Shown here: positions 1-4,530 of the stretch, piece after piece
How the letters are laid out: every line of letters starts with the position of its first letter
Numbering within the stretch: position 1 is the first letter of the stretch
From: Planctomycetaceae bacterium
Lineage (GTDB): Bacteria; Planctomycetota; Planctomycetia; Pirellulales; PALSA-1355
Direction of reading: 5' to 3'
DNA: 5,554 nucleotides
Assembly: GCA_005773095.1 (NCBI GenBank)
Contig: SXHT01000196.1
Span: forward strand, 1-5,554
Translations under genes and position numbers: made by a program
The notes under the pieces: generated by a model
Told to the model about the DNA's origin: nothing
Seen by the model: only the letters and a program-made list of their open reading frames with translations
Databases searched by the model: none

Positions 1-882
1 CATCGGCTGCGGACGAGCCATGTCGCTGGTAATTTCTGCGATCGCCTGCCTTTGCCCGCCGGTCAGCGCAAACGAGAACAGTCGGCGAATTCGGGCATCG
101 ATTTTTGAGCTTATTGGCAGCGGCCTGGCCGCGATCCCGATCACGTTTTCTTGCTGGCGCACCGCCAGGGCAAGCTGCATGATGAACAGCTCCTGATAGA
201 CGAACCGCCGCCGCGCCTCGCTGAGTTCGTTTTGGTTGCCTGGGAAATGGAGTTGTGGCAACGCCTTGCGGAGTGGCAACAAGTTGTGGGCCGACAGATA
301 CTGCTGAGGAAAGACCTCGTCCAACGTACCGCTGAACTCGTCGAGCGCGGCACGGGTAAGCCTTCGCACGTGATATTGCGATAGTCCATCGGTCAGCGGA
401 TACACCGGCAGCAACTGCCCGGCCGGCAGGTTTTCTTCACCATCAACCTGCTTCACCTGCGGATGCGTCATCTCCCAGCGTCCACCATTCAGCCTGGCCT
501 TTCCCGACAACAGGACCTTCTGCCCGACCTTGAATCGGTCGCGCATGAATGGCTGATTAAACCAAACTGCTCGCAAGTAACCGGGCCCCTGCTGGATGAG
601 CACGCCGACGATCGATCTGCCAAAGCCCGACCCACGGCCATCCACTTCCGCCACCGTGCCCAGCACGCTTACCAAACGGCCTTCCTCAATCTGGTCGATG
701 GAGCGAAGCTCCGTCAGGTCCTGATAGTCGCGCGGGAAGAAAAAGAGCAAATCGCTCACCGTCCGGATGTCGAGCTTCGCCAACAGTTGCGAGCACTCCG
801 GCCCACAGCCCTTGAGGAATTGGACGGGCGTGAATAATTCAAGCTTCTGCACGGGTTCCCTGCGTTCGCTTGCCGTGGCCAT
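1..882 (-). CDS. recG: ATP-dependent DNA helicase RecG, N-terminal part (C-terminus beyond left edge)
   Basis: RecG is a cytoplasmic superfamily 2 helicase that remodels stalled replication forks and branch-migrates Holliday junctions. The minus frame is open from the ATG at 882 to base 1, giving 294 residues. Residues about 15-60 match the N-terminal RecG segment, with LKGCGP followed by DLLFFFPRDYQDLT. Residues about 65-150 are the OB-fold wedge domain that grips the junction, including RAVWFNQPFM and WEMTHPQV. The family signature LPVYPLTDGLSQ lies at 158-169. The helicase Q-motif region FALTGGQRQAIAEI lies at 271-284. The window ends just before the expected Walker A motif, so about 400 residues including all the ATPase motifs are missing here; this is truncation by the window, not a broken gene. 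The ATG at 882 is the first Met in frame, and its position before the LKGCGP block suits the family. No Shine-Dalgarno precedes it. It is divergent from the metalloprotease gene, 67 bp away. Confidence 0.96.
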   Translation of the reverse strand, partial: MATASERREPVQKLELFTPVQFLKGCGPECSQLLAKLDIRTVSDLLFFFPRDYQDLTELRSIDQIEEGRLVSVLGTVAEVDGRGSGFGRSIVGVLIQQGPGYLRAVWFNQPFMRDRFKVGQKVLLSGKARLNGGRWEMTHPQVKQVDGEENLPAGQLLPVYPLTDGLSQYHVRRLTRAALDEFSGTLDEVFPQQYLSAHNLLPLRKALPQLHFPGNQNELSEARRRFVYQELFIMQLALAVRQQENVIGIAARPLPISSKIDARIRRLFSFALTGGQRQAIAEITSDMARPQPM

Positions 883-888
883 AACGGC

Positions 889-894
889 ATTGTA
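889..894 (-). promoter_or_regulatory. Putative -10 box (TACAAT) for recG, suggesting a leaderless transcript
   Basis: On the minus strand the bases TACAAT lie six nucleotides before the recG ATG (TACAAT-GCCGTT-ATG). The match to the TATAAT consensus is five of six. The -35 position, 17 bp upstream, reads CACAAG, which is poor. If the box is used, transcription would start at or next to the A of the start codon, giving a leaderless mRNA. That would agree with the absence of a Shine-Dalgarno sequence. The 67-bp gap 883-949 must also hold the promoter of the plus-strand gene at 950; the only candidate I see there is TTGTGC (913-918), 17 bp, TAGGTT (936-941), which is weak. Confidence 0.35.
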
Positions 895-949
895 ACGACT
901 TTTCGCTTTCGCTTGTGCGGCGGCAAAACCTCGGCTAGGTTCAAGAGAT

Positions 950-1939
950 ATGAGCCGAACGCGATTGCTCGTGCTGATCCTGGGACCATGGCCGATCGTG
1001 GCGGCTTCTCTGGCGGTGTCCACCTGGCTCAAGTCGGATCGTTCGGCGCCCCCCGCCCCCAATGATGTGCTGGAATTGCCGTCGCTGACCAGGTCGGCAA
1101 CGGCCGCGGAGCCCACTTCGCCGCGTGCCAGGCCTCGGCATGCCGCGGGTAACTCGCTGTCAGATCGCTGCCAGGATACCGCACACCGGTTGCAACAAAA
1201 GCTGGAGGATGGCGGGCGGGTGATCGTCCGGGTGCCCTTTGTCATCGCGGGCGACATGCCCGAGGAAGATCTCGACGCGTGGCACAGCAAGACGATTCAG
1301 CCGGCGGCGGAGGCAATGGCGAACACTTACTTCGATCAACCCCCAACGCAACCGATTACGGTTCTGCTTTTTCCCGGCGAAACCAGCTATAACTTGGGCA
1401 CGAAGAAGCTGTTCGGAGACAGCGGGATCTCCGTTTACGGCTACTACAAGCCCCAAAATCGCACTTTGGTGATGAACATCGGCACGGGCGGCGGCACGTT
1501 AGTCCATGAGTTGACGCATGCCTTGGCGGACTTCGATTTTCCCAAACAGCCCGATTGGTTTAACGAGGGCCTTGCTTCTCTCCACGAGCAGTGCCGCTTC
1601 CGCGATGGCGACGATGGCCCGTGGGTGGAAGGCCTGGAAAACTGGCGGCTCACCGGCCTGCAACAGACGATTCTCGCCAGGCAACTTCGCCCGCTGAAAA
1701 TGATGATCGAAGCGGATGATTTTCGCGGCGAGCTGGAAGGGACGAACTATGCACAGGCCCGGTATTTTTGTCTTTTCCTGCAACGACACGGCAGGCTGGC
1801 CGAATTCTACGAGCGATTCCGCGACCGGCACAAGCAAGACCCGCTCGGTGTTGCAACGCTCGAGGACGTCCTGGGAATCAGCTCCTGGCCGCAACTCGAC
1901 CGCGATTTCCAGAAATGGGTGCTGACGCTTGAGCGTTAA
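950..1939 (+). CDS. Putative secreted or membrane-anchored gluzincin zinc metalloprotease (DUF1570 / peptidase MA-like)
   Basis: The 329-residue protein starts with basic residues and a hydrophobic stretch (about 6-26), which reads as a signal anchor or signal peptide, so it probably acts outside the cytoplasm. A Pro/Ala/Ser-rich linker follows to about residue 70. The zinc site HELTH lies at 186-190, and WFNEGLAS at 203-210 supplies Glu206 as the likely third zinc ligand, 16 residues after the second His. The preceding strand (PITVLLFPG, 135-143), and the block YAQARYFCLFLQRHGRLAEF at 267-286, are typical of the peptidase MA-like/DUF1570 proteins common in planctomycetes. All catalytic residues are present (Glu187, His186, His190, Glu206). 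The substrate is unknown. The ATG at 950 is chosen because the hydrophobic segment directly follows; the sequence before it (caagag) is only a weak ribosome site. It is divergent from recG, and the next plus gene is 218 bp downstream, so it is probably monocistronic. The exact family name is less certain than the metalloprotease fold. Confidence 0.85.
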   Translation: MSRTRLLVLILGPWPIVAASLAVSTWLKSDRSAPPAPNDVLELPSLTRSATAAEPTSPRARPRHAAGNSLSDRCQDTAHRLQQKLEDGGRVIVRVPFVIAGDMPEEDLDAWHSKTIQPAAEAMANTYFDQPPTQPITVLLFPGETSYNLGTKKLFGDSGISVYGYYKPQNRTLVMNIGTGGGTLVHELTHALADFDFPKQPDWFNEGLASLHEQCRFRDGDDGPWVEGLENWRLTGLQQTILARQLRPLKMMIEADDFRGELEGTNYAQARYFCLFLQRHGRLAEFYERFRDRHKQDPLGVATLEDVLGISSWPQLDRDFQKWVLTLER

Positions 1940-2057
1940 CCCGGCTGCGAGGCGGTGCCTGGAAACGAGGCTTCCTGACCCTTACAACCGCTAAACTTGC
2001 GCCGCGCGATCCAACCTATCGGTGCGTACGTATCCGAGGATATGCTGACGGAAGAAT

Positions 2058-2069
2058 TTTCCCGGGAAA
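2058..2069. repeat. 12-bp perfect palindrome TTTCCCGGGAAA
   Basis: The sequence is identical to its own reverse complement over 12 bases and lies about 90 bp before the secreted-protein start. It could be a binding site for a dimeric regulator, but a single copy with no known factor does not prove that. Confidence 0.3.
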
Positions 2070-2118
2070 CTTTTCACCTTCGGCGGAAATCGAACTAGGG
2101 TTTAGTTGCACCTCAAAA

Positions 2119-2134
2119 GGCTGCGTTCGCAGCC
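2119..2134 (+). repeat. Hairpin GGCTGC-GTTC-GCAGCC in the leader of the secreted-protein gene
   Basis: A perfect 6-bp GC-rich stem closes a four-base loop, and the outer two loop bases (G, C) could pair as well. It ends 10 nt before the GGAG ribosome site at 2145-2148. No T-run follows, so it is not a standard terminator; a leader structure affecting mRNA stability or translation is possible. Confidence 0.4.
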
Positions 2135-2144
2135 AGAACATGTT

Positions 2145-2148
2145 GGAG
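2145..2148 (+). promoter_or_regulatory. Shine-Dalgarno GGAG that decides the start at 2158
   Basis: GGAG lies nine nucleotides before the ATG at 2158. It falls inside the longer reading frame that would begin at the ATG at 2140, which itself has no purine-rich site upstream. This favours 2158 as the true start. Confidence 0.55.
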
Positions 2149-2157
2149 TTCCCACCC

Positions 2158-2565
2158 ATGGTTTGCCGTACGGCAATCGCCCTGGCCGCGCTCGTCGTGA
2201 GCGTCCTGCCTGCCAGTGCCAAGCAAGAACACGCGGTTACGCTTCGATGGACGTCGCTACCGGCCGGTCAGCACCTCCGCATTCGCACGGCCGAACGCCA
2301 GTATCGCGTTCAGCTTGTCAATCCGGCCACCGGCGAAGCTCTGGTCGCGGGTTCGCTCGACGGCCAACAGTTTTCGCCCCCCGAAAAAATGTTCCTGCTG
2401 GGCGCCTCGCATGTCCCACAGCCGGAGGATGGCGGCTTCGCAATTGTGCTGATGGGCGAACTGCGCGAAGGCCTGTGCATCGAATGGGGCCGCGGCTCCC
2501 TCGCCCCGGAGAATCGAGGTACCACCTCGCCGGTGCGATCTCTGACGTTGTCCGATCCGGACTGA
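2158..2565 (+). CDS. Small secreted protein of unknown function
   Basis: The predicted product has 135 residues. A classic signal peptide is visible: an Arg at position 4, a hydrophobic core at about 6-18, and a signal-peptidase I type site ASA before KQ (cleavage after residue 21). The cysteine at position 3 is not in a lipobox, so it is not a lipoprotein. The mature part (about 114 residues) alternates short hydrophobic and polar stretches suggestive of beta strands, has a single cysteine (107) and thus no internal disulfide, and contains no catalytic motif I recognise. A start at 2140 would add six residues (MLEFPP) before the signal peptide; 2158 is preferred because of the GGAG and the more usual signal-peptide start. 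The stop lies 3 bp from the stop of the opposing zinc-ribbon gene. I do not assign a function. Confidence 0.75.
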   Translation: MVCRTAIALAALVVSVLPASAKQEHAVTLRWTSLPAGQHLRIRTAERQYRVQLVNPATGEALVAGSLDGQQFSPPEKMFLLGASHVPQPEDGGFAIVLMGELREGLCIEWGRGSLAPENRGTTSPVRSLTLSDPD

Positions 2566-2568
2566 TTC

Positions 2569-3561
2569 CTAATGGGTCATCTCGGCTTCGAGGGGGGCGT
2601 CTTCTTTGCTTCGCCGCGGGCTTGGGTCGCCTTCGAGGGGCTGGACCTTGGGCTCCTGCGGATCGAAAACCTTGGCCGGCTTTTCCAGGGAGGTGGCGGC
2701 GGGCTTTAATTTCGCTTTTGGCGCCGCGGGCTTCTCGTCCTCGGGCCGCGGTTGTGAGAGCACGATGCCAAGAATTACGAACAAGATTATGACCAGCGCG
2801 AGGAGAATGCCGCTGACCACCAGCGTCGCGTCCGCGCCCTTCTTGCTGCGGTGACGTGTCCGAGCGACGGGATCTTCGTATTCCAAGGTCGCCGATTCGT
2901 CGAAGGGCAGCCCAACCAAGTGACCCATCGGAAGACCCGACGGCACCCCAGGCGCCACAACGGGCGCAACGCCGACCAGGAGGGGGCCGGCAGTCGCCGG
3001 AACCACCGTGACCGGCGCCATCCCTCCAAAAAGCTGTGGAAACGTCGAAGCGGCGGATCGCCAATCGGGCCAGCCGGCACGCCAGACCAAAGAGTCCGCC
3101 GTCACACGCCCCTCAGCCAGCCAGCCACGCATGATGTCCCCCGAGGCCGGACCAAACTGACCGCCCGAAGGCGGGCGCACGTACCAAACGGCAGTCGGCG
3201 CCTCGGTGATTGGGTCAACAGCCGCGCAGGCGGGGGGGGCGCTCGGCAGGCTCAACGTTGGCTGGGGCGCAAACGCCGGTTGCATTGGCTGCAGATTTGG
3301 CTGCACTGAGAGGGGCCGTTCATAGACGGGTGCTGCGGTGACCGCCCCCCCTGGCGCCGATGCGGTGACGGCAATCGGCTGCGGAATGGCCGCCTGGGGA
3401 TACCTTGCCTGCGGGCTGGTTCGCTTGCCAGCGGTGCCCAATTCGCTCTGTTCAGGGACGAGCACCTTCTCGCCGCACTTGGGACATACGGCCTTCTTCC
3501 CGGCAAGGAATGCCTTGACGTTGAGCTTGTGCCCGTTGGGACAAAGAAACCTGATGCCCAT
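2569..3561 (-). CDS. Zinc-ribbon, GYF_2-domain, single-pass membrane protein
   Basis: The 330-residue protein has a clear modular order. Residues 5-31 form a small zinc ribbon with Cys7, His11, Cys26 and Cys29 as likely ligands (CPNGH, then CPKC). A Pro/Ala/Gln-rich linker runs to about 122. Residues about 126-178 resemble the bacterial GYF_2 domain, with WYVRP, FGPASGDIMRGWLAEGRV and LVWRAGWPDW. A second Pro/Gly/Val-rich linker leads to one strong transmembrane helix at about 246-269, preceded by a basic patch (RHRSKKGAD). The last 60 residues are Pro/Lys/Glu-rich. The positive-inside rule suggests the long N-terminal part is cytoplasmic. Proteins with this make-up are frequent in planctomycetes, where GYF_2 is thought to serve protein binding; no specific role is known to me. 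The start ATG is supported by the zinc ribbon beginning at once; its ribosome site is weak. The coding strand contains a run of eight C in the first linker. Confidence 0.85.
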   Translation of the reverse strand: MGIRFLCPNGHKLNVKAFLAGKKAVCPKCGEKVLVPEQSELGTAGKRTSPQARYPQAAIPQPIAVTASAPGGAVTAAPVYERPLSVQPNLQPMQPAFAPQPTLSLPSAPPACAAVDPITEAPTAVWYVRPPSGGQFGPASGDIMRGWLAEGRVTADSLVWRAGWPDWRSAASTFPQLFGGMAPVTVVPATAGPLLVGVAPVVAPGVPSGLPMGHLVGLPFDESATLEYEDPVARTRHRSKKGADATLVVSGILLALVIILFVILGIVLSQPRPEDEKPAAPKAKLKPAATSLEKPAKVFDPQEPKVQPLEGDPSPRRSKEDAPLEAEMTH

Positions 3562-3614
3562 TGCAATTGTCCAGAAATCAGCAGCCCAAACCCCAGATTG
3601 CCAGCCGCCAGTCC

Positions 3615-3620
3615 ATTATA
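3615..3620 (-). promoter_or_regulatory. Putative promoter -10 box (TATAAT) for the zinc-ribbon/GYF_2 gene
   Basis: A perfect TATAAT reads on the minus strand, 53 bases before the ATG at 3561. It predicts a leader of roughly 45 nt. The -35 position 17 bp upstream reads TTTTCC, a poor match to TTGACA, so the call rests mainly on the -10 box and its location. Confidence 0.4.
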
Positions 3621-3669
3621 CTTGTGCTGGACCGGCGGAAAAGCGATGAACTGGGAAACGTGGGCCAGC

Positions 3670-3683
3670 GCGTTGCGCAACGC
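3670..3683. promoter_or_regulatory. 14-bp perfect palindrome GCGTTGCGCAACGC, possible operator
   Basis: The sequence equals its own reverse complement across 14 bases. It lies about 50 bp upstream of the minus-strand TATAAT box and about 85 bp upstream of the plus-strand one, between two divergent genes. That placement suits a dimeric transcription factor site, but no matching factor or second copy is seen in the window. It also lies inside the doubtful 28-codon frame at 3646-3732. Confidence 0.35.
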
Positions 3684-3768
3684 AGGTCACGAGTTTGCCG
3701 GTGATGACGGTTTTTCCGCTTGCCACCGATAATCGGGGCATGCCGCATCGCCGGTTCCCTCGAGGGCG

Positions 3769-3774
3769 TATAAT
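3769..3774 (+). promoter_or_regulatory. Putative promoter -10 box (TATAAT) for the ClpP-like gene
   Basis: A perfect TATAAT followed by a T-rich stretch lies 117 bp before the ATG at 3892, predicting a leader of about 110 nt. No good -35 hexamer is seen 17 bp upstream (CATCGC). A second possible -10 box, TAAAAT at 3819-3824, would give a leader of about 60 nt and also lacks a clear -35. Confidence 0.35.
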
Positions 3775-3799
3775 TTTTTGATCCACATCTTGCGTGCGA

Positions 3800-3841
3800 C
3801 GGCGGTTCAGTCAAGCTATAAAATACAGGAGTCGGCGGTTC
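3800..3841 (+). repeat. Pair of 9-bp direct repeats CGGCGGTTC spaced 33 bp apart
   Basis: CGGCGGTTC occurs at 3800-3808 and again at 3833-3841, a start-to-start distance of 33 bp or about three helical turns. The second copy is part of a small stem GGCGG-TT-CCGCC (3834-3845). The pair flanks the possible TAAAAT box at 3819-3824, as would a pair of activator or repressor sites. Chance occurrence in GC-rich DNA cannot be excluded. Confidence 0.3.
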
Positions 3842-3878
3842 CGCCTCAACCTATCCTCCGCCGCAGTCAAGGCCTCAG

Positions 3879-3883
3879 AAGGA
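3879..3883 (+). promoter_or_regulatory. Shine-Dalgarno AAGGA that fixes the ClpP-like start at 3892
   Basis: AAGGA lies eight nucleotides before the ATG at 3892, an ideal spacing. The frame stays open 38 codons upstream to a TTG at 3778, but that part shows no family similarity and contains the promoter-like and repeat sequences, so the shorter start is preferred. Confidence 0.7.
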
Positions 3884-3891
3884 ACACGACT

Positions 3892-4467
3892 ATGGATTCA
3901 CATCATGAAGGACCGAACGAGATCGCTCTGGTTGGCGATCTGACCGACAATGAAGGCGAGATTACCGACAAGCTGTTGAGCATCGAGCCGGGGGGGCAAA
4001 TGACCATGTTTATCGACTCGCCCGGCGGCAGCCCCTATTGTGCTCTGTCGCTGATGTCGCTGATTCTGCTGCGCGGCTTGCGGGTCACTGGCGTAGTGAC
4101 CGGCGAGTGCTCGTCGGCAGCGCTTTGGCCGTTTGCGGCGTGCAAGCGAAGATTGGTCACTCCCTTCAGCGTGCTCTTATTCCACCCCATGAAATGGCAG
4201 AGCGAGGAGCACGTTGGGCTTTCCGAGGCTGCCGAATGGGCACGGCACTTCGGTCAGCTTGAGAAAGACATGGATCAATTACTGGCTGACCTGTTTGAAG
4301 TGTCGATGGCTGAGATGGGCAAGTGGATCAATCCTGGCCGCTACGTGTCGGGGCATGACCTGGTCGATCATGGGCTGGCCGAGATGCTCGATCTGAAGAC
4401 AACGCGATTGTTTGAAATGAATGGCGCGGAGGGCAATCGTAAGAAGCGCGTGCGTGTCGCGCACTAA
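3892..4467 (+). CDS. ClpP-like (S14 family) serine peptidase homologue with altered triad
   Basis: The 191-residue protein has the ClpP/crotonase fold signatures. IDSPGGSP (41-48) forms the oxyanion-hole turn. GECSSAAL (71-78) aligns with GQAASMGA of ClpP and places the nucleophile at Ser75. LLFHPM (95-100) supplies His98. A long helix-forming stretch at about 108-137 corresponds to the handle helix that joins the two ClpP rings. RYVSGHDLVDHGLAEML (150-166) matches the C-terminal ClpP block RFLSAPEAVEYGLVD. In canonical ClpP the catalytic Asp precedes that Arg; here the position is Gly149, so the third triad member seems absent. Only nine residues precede the first strand (IALVGDL), so the axial loop used for docking the ClpX/ClpA unfoldase is short or missing. 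No Clp ATPase gene adjoins. It may be an ATP-independent or regulatory ClpP paralogue rather than the housekeeping protease. The start is set by an AAGGA site. It is convergent with uvrC. Confidence 0.85.
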   Translation: MDSHHEGPNEIALVGDLTDNEGEITDKLLSIEPGGQMTMFIDSPGGSPYCALSLMSLILLRGLRVTGVVTGECSSAALWPFAACKRRLVTPFSVLLFHPMKWQSEEHVGLSEAAEWARHFGQLEKDMDQLLADLFEVSMAEMGKWINPGRYVSGHDLVDHGLAEMLDLKTTRLFEMNGAEGNRKKRVRVAH

Positions 4468-4500
4468 GAGTTTTTTCTCACGCGCGCGATTCCAACCCGA

Positions 4501-4526
4501 AGCTCAGGAACGGGCATCCCTGGGCT
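4501..4526. terminator. Weak hairpin between the convergent ClpP-like and uvrC genes
   Basis: AGCTCAGG (4501-4508) pairs with CCTGGGCT (4519-4526) over eight positions with one T-G wobble, around a ten-base loop. It lies 33 bp after the ClpP-like stop and 4 bp after the uvrC stop, so it could serve both. Neither side is followed by a clear T-run; a T6 lies just after the ClpP-like stop (4473-4478), before the hairpin. A terminator is therefore only a suggestion. Confidence 0.3.
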
Positions 4527-4530
4527 ATCT

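Larger units (their letters stand above)
1940..2157. other. Intergenic region with small dyads, no gene seen
   Basis: No credible coding sequence was found. No clear hairpin followed by a T-run ends the upstream metalloprotease gene. The right half holds three separate dyads (2058-2069, 2093-2107 and 2119-2134). The middle one pairs AACTA with TAGTT around a five-base loop. A weak promoter-like pair TTCACC (2073-2078), 17 bp, TAGGGT (2096-2101) sits between the first and last dyads, but I would not call it with confidence. Confidence 0.5.
3562..3891. other. Divergent intergenic regulatory region of 330 bp
   Basis: This gap separates the minus-strand zinc-ribbon/GYF_2 gene from the plus-strand ClpP-like gene. 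It holds a TATAAT box facing each gene, a perfect 14-bp palindrome (3670-3683), a nearly perfect 11-base dyad CCGAT-A-ATCGG (3726-3736), a 10-bp palindrome CCCTCGAGGG (3757-3766) just before a T-rich stretch, and a 9-bp direct repeat near the ClpP-like start. A 28-codon frame (3646-3732) is the only possible small gene and is weakly supported. No tRNA or known riboswitch was recognised. Confidence 0.55.

Noticed and set aside
151..837. Plus-strand open frames opposite the recG segment
   Set aside because: They are antisense shadows; the minus-strand frame has a continuous, recognisable RecG sequence across the same bases.
2140..2157. Upstream ATG adding six residues to the small secreted protein
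   Set aside because: It lacks a ribosome site, whereas the ATG at 2158 has GGAG nine bases upstream and starts a standard signal peptide.
2106..2792. Plus-strand 228-codon frame across the secreted-protein gene and the end of the GYF_2 gene
   Set aside because: Arg/Pro/Gly-rich shadow with no recognisable domain; it contradicts the better supported genes on both strands.
2318..3064. Minus-strand 248-codon frame overlapping the GYF_2 gene and the secreted-protein gene
   Set aside because: The translation is Arg/Gly/Pro-rich without domain signatures, as expected of an off-frame reading of GC-rich DNA, while the overlapping frames show a zinc ribbon, a GYF_2 domain and a signal peptide.
3757..3780. 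CCCTCGAGGG followed by a T-run as an intrinsic terminator
   Set aside because: The stem would be only three pairs around a four-base loop, no gene on the plus strand ends just upstream, and the TATAAT box overlaps the spacer, so promoter elements explain it better.
3778..3891. 38-codon N-terminal extension of the ClpP-like gene from a TTG
   Set aside because: A well-spaced AAGGA and ATG at 3892 suit the start better, and the extension carries promoter-like and repeat sequences without ClpP similarity.
4490..4530. Frameshifted HhH domain of UvrC downstream of its stop
   Set aside because: None of the minus frames in this gap encodes the expected IPGIGPKRR-like sequence, so there is no sign of a lost reading frame.
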